A stretch of 36,168 nucleotides of DNA from a bacterium (GTDB taxonomy: Bacteria > Patescibacteriota > Andersenbacteria > UBA10190 > CAIZMI01), in assembly GCA_030647555.1 (NCBI GenBank), contig JAUSJG010000007.1:1-36168 (forward strand), written 5' to 3'. The position numbers and the translations under genes were made by a program. Shown here piece by piece: positions 21,141 to 30,135 of the stretch. Positions within the stretch are counted from its first letter, which is position 1, and the number at the start of each line of letters is the position of its first letter. The notes beneath the pieces were generated by a model. That model saw only the letters and a program-made list of their open reading frames with translations. It had not been told where the DNA came from and made no database searches.

Positions 21141-22526
21141 TTAGACGGCCGTCCTGTCCCACAACAATTTCCAAAGCGTGCGAAAAAATATTTGCAAATC
21201 CAGTTTCATATTCCACTGCTCAATATACTGTGTGTCCATTGTTGCCTCATCTTCAAAAGAAAGCTCCGAACTTCCACTGGCTTGAGCGAGGCCGGTCATC
21301 CCGGGCTTGATTGTAAACAAACGGCGATGTTCTTTGCGGTATTGCGCGATTTCCTCGGGTAAATGTGGACGCGGACCAATTAAACTCATCTCATTTCGAA
21401 GCACGTTCCAAAGTTGTGGCACTTCATCAATACGATATTTTCGCAAAATCCTGCCAATACGAGTAATTCTTGGATCGTTCCGCATTTTAAATAATGGGCC
21501 ACTTCTTTCGTTTTGAGACATCAATTCCTTTTTTTGTTTTTCCGCGTCACTGATCATTGTTCGAAATTTTACAATACGAAATATCTTCTTGTTTTTCCCA
21601 ATCCTTTTTTGTTTAAAGAAAATTGGACCGGTAGAATCCCACGCAATGATAAATCCAACCAAAGCAAGAAAGGGAGACAATAAAATTATTCCCAATATCG
21701 CGCCAAACAAATCAAAAGCTCTTTTAATTACCCGCCCCCAACCGTCCAACGGTGTACGTCTCAACTCTACAAGCGGATAACCGGCGAGCGTTCGCGTTAT
21801 AACATTGGACGTTCTCGTAGAATACAAATTTGGCACATATTTATATTCAATTTTATAATCTTCACAAAAATCCATTAACGTAAATGTTTCTTTCTCATCT
21901 AGATATGGATCACACTGGATAATCTCATCAATTAGGTGTTTATCGTGAAGAGCATTGAGTTTTTTTTCATCGACGTGCCGTAAATGAGCGATCACTTTAT
22001 AACCGATTCTTTTTTCATTTAAAAATCTTTTCTTAAGCTGTTCAGCAACGACAGTATCGCCCACCAAAACCACCAAATGAGCCCCAACGCCTTTTTCAAA
22101 CAATCTAATTTGAATATATCTGACGACACGCCTAAAAATTGTCACCAATAAAATTGAGGCCAACCAAGCGGCCACTAACAAAAACCGTGATTGAAACAAT
22201 TCCGCACGAAAAAACATCCACCCAATAACTGTCGCGACACTCAACGTCGCACCGGCACAAATTCTGGTAAATTCTTCAAATCCACGGCGCGTCGACCCCA
22301 TTGAATAAAGCCCGAGGATACCAAAAATTACGATCGTCAGTATCCCAACCACCGCCACAAGAAAAACAAATTGACGAAGTGGCAAATCAAATCTAAACAA
22401 CGCCGGTCTAATTGCGTTTAGAGTCGGACTAACACGAATTATATACGTCAAGATACTTGCCACCAAAATGGCTACTAAATCCAAAGGTACGAGGACTGCG
22501 TCAAAAAATATTTCTGAACGTTTCAT
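21141..22526 (-). CDS. Polyprenyl glycosylphosphotransferase (WbaP/WcaJ-like)
   Basis: The 461-aa protein has four to five N-terminal membrane segments (within residues 8-150), a nucleotide-binding-like middle domain (GAHLVVLVGDTVVAEQL), a further membrane helix (FDLFGAILGIILLSPFLALV) and the C-terminal sugar transferase domain with GPIFFKQKRIG, KFRTM, YRIDEVPQLWNVLRNEMSLIGPRP and KPGMTGLAQ. It should load the first sugar phosphate onto undecaprenyl phosphate to begin surface polysaccharide synthesis. It is the first gene of the operon with GT4 and the Wzz-like protein. A ribosome binding site AGGAG lies unusually far (15 nt) from the ATG. Confidence 0.92.
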   Translation of the reverse strand: MKRSEIFFDAVLVPLDLVAILVASILTYIIRVSPTLNAIRPALFRFDLPLRQFVFLVAVVGILTIVIFGILGLYSMGSTRRGFEEFTRICAGATLSVATVIGWMFFRAELFQSRFLLVAAWLASILLVTIFRRVVRYIQIRLFEKGVGAHLVVLVGDTVVAEQLKKRFLNEKRIGYKVIAHLRHVDEKKLNALHDKHLIDEIIQCDPYLDEKETFTLMDFCEDYKIEYKYVPNLYSTRTSNVITRTLAGYPLVELRRTPLDGWGRVIKRAFDLFGAILGIILLSPFLALVGFIIAWDSTGPIFFKQKRIGKNKKIFRIVKFRTMISDAEKQKKELMSQNERSGPLFKMRNDPRITRIGRILRKYRIDEVPQLWNVLRNEMSLIGPRPHLPEEIAQYRKEHRRLFTIKPGMTGLAQASGSSELSFEDEATMDTQYIEQWNMKLDLQIFFRTLWKLLWDRTAV

Positions 22527-22596
22527 ATAATGTGAAGGGTGCTCCTACTTAGAGATATTAAACCCCAATTTTACCGAAAACACAAGCATCATAAAT

Positions 22597-22658
22597 AGAT
22601 TTATGAATGATGATTTATGAAAAATGAAGCGTTCGCGTATTCATCATTCATAAATCAT
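22597..22658. repeat. Inverted repeat downstream of rnpB
   Basis: GATTTATGAATGATGA (left) and TCATCATTCATAAATC (right) pair around a 22-nt loop. It begins about 8 nt after the RNase P RNA 3' end and may help to end or trim that transcript, though it lacks a T-run. Confidence 0.6.
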
Positions 22659-22665
22659 TATTCTA

Positions 22666-23057
22666 CGTTGCTCCAGCGGAGGGCAGCTGTACGCCGGGTT
22701 CTGTTCCAAAGTTGCCTCGGAGCATAACAATCCTTTGGCGATAGCCATCTATCTTGAGTATACTTTGCAGTATACCTCTCCTATGAATTAGGAAGCTCGC
22801 TACCTTTGTTTGCGATTGCACTAGGTGGGGCTTGCCCCGTAACACTGTTGCCAGCGTCACGCGTGGTCTCTTACACCGCGATTTCACCCTTACTCCGCTT
22901 GCGCGAAGCGGTATGTTTCTGTTGCGCTATCCCGATCCCGTATCGAGTACGGGACGGTTGACGTTATCAACCACCATTGTCATTGCCACAGTAAAGTGAA
23001 CAAAGAGTGCCCGGACGTTCCTCCCTTTCGGGCGACCATCCACTGCCTTCCGCAACG
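22666..23057 (-). ncRNA. rnpB: RNase P RNA
   Basis: Read on the minus strand the ~390-nt gene begins GTCGTTGCGGAAGGCAG and carries the conserved CRI-III core region (GAGGAACGTCCGGGCAC near the 5' end), the conserved AGGGTGAAATCGCGGTGTAAGAG-type stretch, the internal ACAGTGTTAC region, and the 3' end with ACAGAACCCGGCGTACAG. The ends pair as P1 (CGTTGC with GCAACG). It is the catalytic RNA that removes tRNA 5' leaders. It lies just downstream of the RNase H-like gene but has its own promoter. End positions are accurate to a few nt. Confidence 0.95.
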
Positions 23058-23060
23058 ACT

Positions 23061-23089
23061 ATAATGACGTATTTTGTCTTTTTTGTCAA
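23061..23089 (-). promoter_or_regulatory. Promoter of rnpB
   Basis: A consensus TTGACA-17 bp-CATTAT on the minus strand, placed 3 bp after the RNase H-like stop codon, starts transcription at the first bases of rnpB. Confidence 0.7.
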
Positions 23090-23091
23090 AT

Positions 23092-23484
23092 TTAATTCGT
23101 GTCCAACGCCTTATTTACCAACTTATCCGCCGCCTTGTTTTTTTCTCTGGGAATTGAATAAAAAACAATAAAATCAAACGAATCTCTTAGAACAAAAACC
23201 CGACTGGCCAATTCGATCATCTTAGGATCTTTTATTCTATACTCCCCTTTTATTTGGCGAACCACCAACTCACTATCCAAATAACACTCTACTTCCGTTG
23301 CTTTGTTTTTTTGTGCTTCTTCCAAACCGCGAATGATGGCGCGATATTCCGCGACATTGTTGGTGGCAACACCGATCCTTTCGCCAATTTCAATTTTTTT
23401 GTCCGGCAGTTCAATGACAACGCCAATTGCCGCCGGCCCGGGATTGCCACGTGACCCACCGTCCGAATGAATCGTTGCTTTCAT
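23092..23484 (-). CDS. RNase HI-like protein
   Basis: The 130-aa RNase H fold protein begins MKATIHSDGGSRGNPGPAA, with the first catalytic Asp at residue 8. A Glu in NNVAEYRAIIRGLEEA and an Asp in CYLDSELVVRQIKGEY complete the usual three acidic residues, and KNKAADKLVNKAL supplies the last conserved Asp. It fits the bacterial/archaeal short RNase HI group (RVT_3 type) that cleaves RNA in RNA-DNA hybrids. It follows recJ by 51 nt on the same strand. Confidence 0.85.
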   Translation of the reverse strand: MKATIHSDGGSRGNPGPAAIGVVIELPDKKIEIGERIGVATNNVAEYRAIIRGLEEAQKNKATEVECYLDSELVVRQIKGEYRIKDPKMIELASRVFVLRDSFDFIVFYSIPREKNKAADKLVNKALDTN

Positions 23485-23535
23485 ATCTTATGGGACAATC
23501 TTAACATTTTTAGGCCCTCACGCCACCCTACAACA

Positions 23536-25200
23536 TTAATCTGAGACCCGCATATCAATAAGCATAATATCAACAGTAATGTTCCCTCTAAACTCATTTA
23601 TTTTCAGCTCACACAAAACATCAGTCATTTGACCGATAGATAAACCAACCTCTTTCTTCCAATTAAAAGCTACCCCCGCCAATATGCCATTACTGAAATC
23701 AGGATGGTAAAAAACAAATCTTTTATGTTCTTTAGCTGAACCAATATCTCGCATTTCCCTAATTTCCAAATTCCTGATCATAAATATCGGTTTACTATTT
23801 CCTTCTCCGTGTGGTTCAAGACATTTTAAGGCCTGAACAAAATCCAAATCAATTATTGATGTTCCAATCTCGAGGTCGTATGAAATTACTTTATTTTCAT
23901 TTGTTATGCCAAATTTTAATTCATTAAAATACTGTGAGAGCAACACTAAGTTCTTAGTCAAAAATGAAAAACCGCCAGCCGTAAAATGTCCGCCATATTT
24001 TGTGAGAATTTTTTTTGTTCCCGAAAGAATTTCCATAATATCGACTAATCCATCACCACGAATAGAGCCCGTACTTATTTCTTCACCGACATTTACAACT
24101 GCGGCTGGACGACCATATTCATCAGCCAGTTTTCCCGCAAGTATACCTAAAATACCAATTGGCCAATTACCTGCCACAAAAATGACACTCGAAAGATCTA
24201 TGACATGGTTTAATTTTTCCTTAATTTCTTCTATTGCGTCAGAAGTAATCGCTCGCCGACTGTTGTTTAAAGCATCTAATTCTAAAGTTAATTTTTCTGC
24301 CTCAAGATGATCTTTCGTTCTAATTAGAGTATAAGCAAGATCAGCATGTTGCATTCTTCCGGCCGCATTTAGACGGGGAATAATTTTGAAAGCCAAAGCT
24401 TCGGCATCTAAATTATTCTTATAAATTCCTGAACGTGCCATTAACGCAATCAAGCCCAAACGTTTTGTTACAGCAAGTACTTTAAGACCAAATTTCACAA
24501 TATGACGATTTTCCCCGTTCATGGGTACTCGGTCTGCAATTGTTCCTAAAGCGGCCAGATCCAGCAACCATTTCGCCTCATCTTCTCGATCAAAATGCGC
24601 CAGTAAGCTACGCGCAAATTTAAAAGCCAACCCCGCCGCACACAGATCAGGAAATGGGTATTTACTATCGGTACGGTGTGGATTAACAACTAAGGCATTT
24701 GGTAAAATTTCCGAAATAACATGGTGATCAATTACAACAACATCCACACCTCGCTTAACAGCCAAATTGATTGCTTGATGAGCAGAAGACCCATTATCGA
24801 TCGTGACCAATAAATCCGCCACTTTTGCAATCTTCTCCACGGCCGTAATATTTAATCCATAACCATCATACTCGCGATGTGGAAGAAACGCTTCGACACT
24901 AACCCCGATTTTTTCAAATGATTCAGCAAGAATCGCCGTTGATGTAACACCATCAACGTCATAATCGCCGTAAATTGCAACTCGCTCCTTTTCTTCTTTT
25001 GCACGAATTATTCGCTCAATACTCCGGCGAAAATCAGGAATATCGTTCGCTTCAAAAAAAGCGCCTTCATAAGGAGGAGAAAGAATTTCCCCATTTAATG
25101 TCGACAAGCCACGATTACTAGCCAAAATACTCAAAATGTCTTCTGTGGTACAACTTTTATCTGTGGGTACAAGACACTCCCACCCTCGTTTATTTATCAT
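23536..25200 (-). CDS. recJ: Single-stranded-DNA exonuclease RecJ
   Basis: The start MINKRGWECLVP was chosen because its ATG overlaps the GT2 stop by 4 nt and GGTGGGGAG precedes it. The 554-aa protein has the DHH-family motifs IYGDYDVDGVTSTA, VTIDNGSS, VVVIDHH and PHRTDSKYPF, the DHHA1 domain with GNWPIGILGILAGKLADEYGRP and GGHFTAGGFSF, and a C-terminal OB-like domain. RecJ degrades ssDNA 5' to 3' in repair and recombination. The coupling with a glycosyltransferase gene is odd in function and probably just compact packing. Confidence 0.93.
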   Translation of the reverse strand: MINKRGWECLVPTDKSCTTEDILSILASNRGLSTLNGEILSPPYEGAFFEANDIPDFRRSIERIIRAKEEKERVAIYGDYDVDGVTSTAILAESFEKIGVSVEAFLPHREYDGYGLNITAVEKIAKVADLLVTIDNGSSAHQAINLAVKRGVDVVVIDHHVISEILPNALVVNPHRTDSKYPFPDLCAAGLAFKFARSLLAHFDREDEAKWLLDLAALGTIADRVPMNGENRHIVKFGLKVLAVTKRLGLIALMARSGIYKNNLDAEALAFKIIPRLNAAGRMQHADLAYTLIRTKDHLEAEKLTLELDALNNSRRAITSDAIEEIKEKLNHVIDLSSVIFVAGNWPIGILGILAGKLADEYGRPAAVVNVGEEISTGSIRGDGLVDIMEILSGTKKILTKYGGHFTAGGFSFLTKNLVLLSQYFNELKFGITNENKVISYDLEIGTSIIDLDFVQALKCLEPHGEGNSKPIFMIRNLEIREMRDIGSAKEHKRFVFYHPDFSNGILAGVAFNWKKEVGLSIGQMTDVLCELKINEFRGNITVDIMLIDMRVSD

Positions 25201-26267
25201 TCTCCCCACCTTTTCTTTTCCCACCTCAACATATTATGAAATAACTTTCCAAATACAGACTCTATAAAAATTATGCGAATTTTATTAAATATTGATTTTG
25301 GAATCACTGTATATAAAATTGTATGCGTTCGAAAATAAATCCGATACGCAAATTGATACCTGCATTTCCTAAATATAATATTACCATATGTCAACACAAA
25401 CCACAACGCCTTTAGATTGTTCCCTTCATATTTTAGTATTTCAACCCGCAGTTTATTTTTTGATTGTTCCAACCTTGCAAGAACCAGCGAAACCTCTTTA
25501 TTCAATAATTTCGCGTGTTTTTCAATCTCACCCTGAAGTTTTACCGCAAAAAATAAATCCCTTTTAGTCGACTCTATTGACGCTGGATTATTTCCAACAG
25601 TATTGGTGCCATGAATTCTGTAGAAGTGCAAATATTTTGTAACATATGCCATTTTTCTAAAATACAAGGGTAATATATTCCACAATACAAAATCGGGGAA
25701 AACAACTTCTTCCGGGAGTCTACCGATTTGTTTTATGCATGAATTTCTCACTGAAATACCGCTGGTTGGTGGACAAAAAGGGGTTCTACCGGCTAAATAC
25801 TCTCGCAAGTGGTGTTCGGCCAAACATTCTTGATCTCCCTTAAATTCACCCGGTCGATGTTCTATTACACATCTATTTTCATCAACAACTTTATAATAAT
25901 TATATATGACATCAATAGTTTTATCACTTTCGAACGTATTAAATATTTCGCGCAATTTTTGTTTATCCCAATAATCATCGGAGTCCAAAAAACATACATA
26001 CTCCCCATTAACATATTCAAGCGCTGTATTAATTGCGGAAGTATGACCGCCATTTTTTCGAAATATATATTTAATTCTTCCGGCATATTTTTCATTCAAT
26101 ATCTTGGCCGTCCGATCTTTCGACCCATCGTCAACAACGACTATTTCGACACTCGAGGCTGGAAAATCTTGGTTAAAAACACTATCGATTGCTTGCTCGA
26201 TAAATCGCTCGGCATTATAGGCACAAATAACCACCGAAATTTTAATTTCTTTTTCCATAAATATCAT
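25197..26267 (-). CDS. Glycosyltransferase family 2
   Basis: The 356-aa protein has the GT-A fold start KISVVICAYNAERFIEQAIDSVFNQ, the nucleotide-sugar-binding VVVDDGSKDRT, and the DxD-type motif CFLDSDDYW. The C-terminal third is basic and possibly membrane-associated, without a clear membrane helix. It transfers a sugar to an unknown acceptor, probably for cell-surface glycans. It follows eno by about 45 nt and overlaps recJ by 4 nt. The first ATG was kept because GGGGAG lies about 10 nt upstream; a second ATG lies 9 nt downstream. Local sequence is more AT-rich than eno or recJ. Confidence 0.88.
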   Translation of the reverse strand: MIFMEKEIKISVVICAYNAERFIEQAIDSVFNQDFPASSVEIVVVDDGSKDRTAKILNEKYAGRIKYIFRKNGGHTSAINTALEYVNGEYVCFLDSDDYWDKQKLREIFNTFESDKTIDVIYNYYKVVDENRCVIEHRPGEFKGDQECLAEHHLREYLAGRTPFCPPTSGISVRNSCIKQIGRLPEEVVFPDFVLWNILPLYFRKMAYVTKYLHFYRIHGTNTVGNNPASIESTKRDLFFAVKLQGEIEKHAKLLNKEVSLVLARLEQSKNKLRVEILKYEGNNLKALWFVLTYGNIIFRKCRYQFAYRIYFRTHTILYTVIPKSIFNKIRIIFIESVFGKLFHNMLRWEKKRWGE

Positions 26268-26312
26268 TCAAAACCGACTCCCCGACATAAAACAGCAAGG
26301 TAACCGGAAATT

Positions 26313-27578
26313 TTAGGAACGTGATGAAAGTTCTCTTTCAATGACAAGCAATCGATTGTATTTTTCCACGCGCTCACTTCTGGACAGACTGCCGGTCTTG
26401 ATTTGACCAGCGTTGGTGCCCACTGCCAAATCGGCGATAAATGTATCCGCTGTTTCACCCGAACGATGAGAAATTATCACGCCGTAATTATTTTTTTGCG
26501 CAAGCGTTATTGCGGACAGCGTTTCCGACAACGTGCCGATTTGATTAACCTTAATCAAAATCGCGTTCGCTGCTTTGGTGTCAATACCTTTTTGCAGTCG
26601 TTCAATGTTGGTTACAAAAAAGTCATCACCAACAATTTGCAAACCTCCTCCTAATTTTTCTGTCACCTGCGTCCAACCCTGCCAATCATCTTGGTTTAAG
26701 GGATCTTCAATCGAAGAAATCGGAAACTTTTTCGCCCACTCACTGTAAAGTGAAATAAGACGTTCGCGTGATAGCTTTACCGCCGGCGCATTTAAAACAT
26801 AGGCATCTTCCGATTCACTGTAGAACTCGCTTGCGGCAACATCCAAACCAAATTTAATATCGGAATTAAGTTTATAACCGCCCTGTGCTACGGCTTCCGC
26901 TAAAACTTCTAGCGCCTCATCGTTGCGTTGCAATTTTGGAGCATAACCACCCTCGTCACCGACCGCCGTCGAATAACCTTTCTTTTTTAAAATACTTGCC
27001 AACGCATGAAAAATTTCCACGCCAACACGCAATTTCTGATTAAATTCCTTCGCTTGCGGAATAATCATAAACTCCTGTACATCCAATCCCGAATCGGCGT
27101 GCGCCCCGCCATTGATCACGTTCATCATCGGCGTCGGCAAAACAAAGTTTTTTGCTTTCAAGCCGGAAATACCGCGCAAGTAAACATACAATGGCACGTC
27201 TTGAAACTGCGCGACAGCGCGCGCCACGGCCAAAGATACACCAAGAATCGCATTCGCCCCCAGGCGTTCCTTGTTTCTTGTTCCGTCAGCATCAATCATT
27301 CTTTTATCCAATCTTTTTTGATCCCCTGCGTCTTCACCTGCAAGCAACTCGGAAATTTCTCCATTAATATTTTCTACCGCCCTCAAGACACCCTTGCCAC
27401 CGTAGCGTTTTTTATCTCCGTCACGCAATTCGTGCGCTTCATGGATCCCCGTTGAGGCACCGGACGGTACGGAAGCTTCGCCAATCGTTCCATCATCCAA
27501 AACAACGGTTGCCCTAACTGTCGGATTACCACGTGAGTCTAAAATTTCTTGAGCGTAAATATTTTTTATTGTTGACAT
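26313..27578 (-). CDS. eno: Enolase
   Basis: The 421-aa protein is full length with IYAQEILDSRGNPTV at the N-terminus, the substrate loop SGASTGIHEAHELRDGD, NVINGGAHADSGLDVQEFMI, metal ligands in FGLDVAASEFY, SIEDPLNQDDW and GDDFFVTN, and the C-terminal SHRSGETADTFIADLAVG. It converts 2-phosphoglycerate to phosphoenolpyruvate. It follows pgk by 14 nt and so belongs to the gap-pgk-eno operon. Confidence 0.97.
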   Translation of the reverse strand: MSTIKNIYAQEILDSRGNPTVRATVVLDDGTIGEASVPSGASTGIHEAHELRDGDKKRYGGKGVLRAVENINGEISELLAGEDAGDQKRLDKRMIDADGTRNKERLGANAILGVSLAVARAVAQFQDVPLYVYLRGISGLKAKNFVLPTPMMNVINGGAHADSGLDVQEFMIIPQAKEFNQKLRVGVEIFHALASILKKKGYSTAVGDEGGYAPKLQRNDEALEVLAEAVAQGGYKLNSDIKFGLDVAASEFYSESEDAYVLNAPAVKLSRERLISLYSEWAKKFPISSIEDPLNQDDWQGWTQVTEKLGGGLQIVGDDFFVTNIERLQKGIDTKAANAILIKVNQIGTLSETLSAITLAQKNNYGVIISHRSGETADTFIADLAVGTNAGQIKTGSLSRSERVEKYNRLLVIERELSSRS

Positions 27579-27592
27579 GAATTTTAAATATA

Positions 27593-28780
27593 TTAAGAAC
27601 GAAGTGCTTCGATGACCGGCATTTTATCTCCCTCTAGAAGTGCGATCATCGCCCCGCCACCGGTGGAAATATGCTGAAAACCGTCAATCAAATTCATCTT
27701 ATAAAGAGCAATCACCGTATCACCACCCCCAACGACGGCATAAACATGTGCCGCGTGCATCGCCTTGGCTAATTCCCTCGTTCCTTCCATAAAGTCCGAC
27801 AGTTCCGTCTTCCCCATCGGACCGTTCCAAACACAAGTACCGGCGCCATCGATAACTTTCGCGTAATCCTTACTTGTTTCCGGACCAATGTCGTAAATCG
27901 CGTCTTCCGACGTTACTTTTCCGCTTTCCAAAACCAACACTTTTTCTTCACCTGTTTTTGCGTCCGTTCGTAACACACGCACATCTTTCGGAATGTGAAT
28001 TTTACCATCGTATTGTTTCAATAAATCTTTCACAAAACTAAGCATTCCCGGTTCAGAAATTGAATTTCCGATCTGTGAACCTTGCGCTTGAATAAACATA
28101 TTGGCCACTCCTCCACCGGTGATTAACTGATCAACTTGTGGTAACAAATTTTTTAATAATGCCGCTTTTGTTTCAATTTTTGCGCCACTGATCGCCGCCA
28201 CTATCGGTTTTTTGGGATTGCTCATTGCCTTTTCAAGTACCGTCACTTCATTGGTGAAATGTAATCCCGCATAACTGGGTAAAAACTGGGTAATCCCCAA
28301 CACCGATGCGTGCGAGCGATGAGAATTGGCAAACGATTCGTTCACGTAAATATCGCCCAATACGGCCAATTCTTTGGCAAAACCGACATCATTTGCTTCC
28401 TCGCGTTTATCAAAACGCAAATTCTCCAAAAAAATTATCTCGCCGTCTTGCAACGCGCCTACTGCTTCCGTTACTTCCGCGCCAACAATTCCATTCATCA
28501 CCTTAATTGGCACGCCCAAATGTTCCGCTAATTTTTGCGCGATAATTTTGACCGACAATTTTTCATCCACTTTTCCACACGGACGACCCAAATGCGTCAT
28601 CAAAATAACACGCGCGCCACGACTGATTATATCCTTTATCGTATCCGCACAACTAAAAAGACGCACCTCACCACCCGGTTCCACTTCCCCATCTTCAATG
28701 GCGACATCCCCATCAATGCGCACCAGGATGCGCTTTCCTTTTACATCAACATTTTCGTTAATTGTTCTCAAACTCGGCAC
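27593..28780 (-). CDS. pgk: Phosphoglycerate kinase
   Basis: I chose the GTG at 28780 (VPSLRTINENVDVKGKRILVR) because it lies 4 nt after the gap stop and gives the normal family N-terminus and length (395 aa); longer readings run inside gap. Motifs include VRIDGDV, LMTHLGRPCGK, ENLRFDKREEAND, the hinge and nucleotide site PIVAAISGAKIETK, and the terminal GGGDTVIALYK and STGGGAMIALLEG. It makes ATP from 1,3-bisphosphoglycerate. The usual VDFNVP motif reads RIDGDVAI, a mild divergence in the substrate-binding loop. Confidence 0.95.
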   Translation of the reverse strand: MPSLRTINENVDVKGKRILVRIDGDVAIEDGEVEPGGEVRLFSCADTIKDIISRGARVILMTHLGRPCGKVDEKLSVKIIAQKLAEHLGVPIKVMNGIVGAEVTEAVGALQDGEIIFLENLRFDKREEANDVGFAKELAVLGDIYVNESFANSHRSHASVLGITQFLPSYAGLHFTNEVTVLEKAMSNPKKPIVAAISGAKIETKAALLKNLLPQVDQLITGGGVANMFIQAQGSQIGNSISEPGMLSFVKDLLKQYDGKIHIPKDVRVLRTDAKTGEEKVLVLESGKVTSEDAIYDIGPETSKDYAKVIDGAGTCVWNGPMGKTELSDFMEGTRELAKAMHAAHVYAVVGGGDTVIALYKMNLIDGFQHISTGGGAMIALLEGDKMPVIEALRS

Positions 28781-28784
28781 TGTA

Positions 28785-29789
28785 TTAGTTTCGATTACCA
28801 ATTGCGATCGCCTGCTCAACCAAACGATTGGTGTAACCCCACTCATTGTCATACCAAGCAACAACTTTAATTAAATTACCGGCAACCACATTGGTCAAAG
28901 CCAAATCAACAATCGCCGAATGCGGATCACCGATAAAATCACTCGAGACGGCCGGTTCATCGGTCACTGCGACAATTCCCGCATATCTTTCGCTTTCAGA
29001 AGCCTTTTTTAACACCTCATTTATTTCTTCCTTAGTAGTATCCCGTTTTATTAAAATACAATAATCCGCGATAGAAACTGTTGGCACCGGAACACGCATC
29101 GAAAGTCCGTCGAATTTACCAGTTAATGATGGCATCGCTTGCGCGGTCGCTTTTGCCGCACCGGTTGTCGCGGGAACGATGTTATAACCGGCCGCGCGCG
29201 CACGTCTTAAATCTTTACTTGGCCCATCGACCAAATTTTGTGTTGAAGTCATCGCATGCACCGTGGTCATCATCGCTTTTTCAATTCCAAAATTTTCTTC
29301 GATAATTTGCGCCAATGGTGTAATACAATTTGTGGTGCATGAACCGTTGGAGATAATTTTTTGATCAACCAACTTTTCTTCATTCACTCCCAAGAGAATA
29401 GTGTCCACACCTTCACCATCCGCGGGAGCAGATATAATCACGTGCTTAGCACCCGCCGTAATATGTGCTTGCGCTTTTTCACCTGTCGTAAAAAAACCGG
29501 TGCATTCTAATACCACATCAACACCCAATTTCGCCCAAGGCAAGTTTTTCGGGTCTTTTTCCGCCGTCACAGGAATCGCTTTGCCGTCAACAATCAAATT
29601 TGTTTCATCAAACGAAACCGGTCGGCCATAGCGACCATAGATCGTATCGTGCGACAACAAATGCGCCAGCGTTTTTGTGTCGGTTAAGTCGTTAATCGCC
29701 ACCACTTCCAAGTTCTCTTTTTCGAGCGCGATTTTCAAAGCCGCGCGCCCAATTCGACCAAAACCATTAATTGCAATTTTTGTAGTCAT
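28785..29789 (-). CDS. gap: Glyceraldehyde-3-phosphate dehydrogenase
   Basis: The 334-aa protein has the NAD-binding start KIAINGFGRIGRAALKIAL, the catalytic Cys in SNGSCTTNCITPLA (about residue 150), the catalytic His in TTVHAMTSTQ, and WYDNEWGYTNRLVE near the end. It is a type I phosphorylating GAPDH. It is the first gene of the gap-pgk-eno operon, and its strong promoter has the -10 box just 6 nt before the ATG. Confidence 0.97.
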   Translation of the reverse strand: MTTKIAINGFGRIGRAALKIALEKENLEVVAINDLTDTKTLAHLLSHDTIYGRYGRPVSFDETNLIVDGKAIPVTAEKDPKNLPWAKLGVDVVLECTGFFTTGEKAQAHITAGAKHVIISAPADGEGVDTILLGVNEEKLVDQKIISNGSCTTNCITPLAQIIEENFGIEKAMMTTVHAMTSTQNLVDGPSKDLRRARAAGYNIVPATTGAAKATAQAMPSLTGKFDGLSMRVPVPTVSIADYCILIKRDTTKEEINEVLKKASESERYAGIVAVTDEPAVSSDFIGDPHSAIVDLALTNVVAGNLIKVVAWYDNEWGYTNRLVEQAIAIGNRN

Positions 29790-29795
29790 GTCTAA

Positions 29796-29824
29796 ATTAT
29801 AGCAGGACGTATGTAATGTGTCAG
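29796..29824 (-). promoter_or_regulatory. Promoter of the gap-pgk-eno operon (leaderless)
   Basis: CTGACA-17 bp-TATAAT on the minus strand, 6 nt before the gap ATG. It is one of the best matches to consensus in the window. Confidence 0.75.
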
Positions 29825-29835
29825 GCGTCGTGATT

Positions 29836-30008
29836 GTAACCGCTCACAGGTCAAGGAAAAGACACGCCAATCACCTCCGAAGTGGAGCACGCTTGCTCTT
29901 CTTCGGAGGTGGTACCGGTTAGCGTTACGCGAACCTAAACCACATCGCAGGAGGTGCTGAAGCACCACCTCCGATGTGGCCGCTACGGCTATTTCCTCAA
30001 CCTGTGAG
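29836..30008 (+). repeat. Composite hairpin element, copy 1
   Basis: An outer inverted repeat CTCACAGGT...ACCTGTGAG encloses two 40-nt hairpins (29872-29911 and 29940-29979) separated by GGTTAGCGTTACGCGAACC, itself a short hairpin. The first hairpin has an 11-bp stem, a 2x2 mismatch, 5 bp and a CGCT loop. The rest of the space to 30135 is GC-rich near 30050 (a GATGAG...CATCCTC hairpin) and holds no gene. Confidence 0.75.
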
Positions 30009-30135
30009 GCCTCCCTTTCAGCGCCCCATATAACCTTGTGTGACGTGGGGATTCAAGGGCGGGGCGGGGATGAGTTCCGTCATCCTCACCGCAACACCAC
30101 ACCAAGCAATCGTTGTTTCAAAACCAACAGAACAC

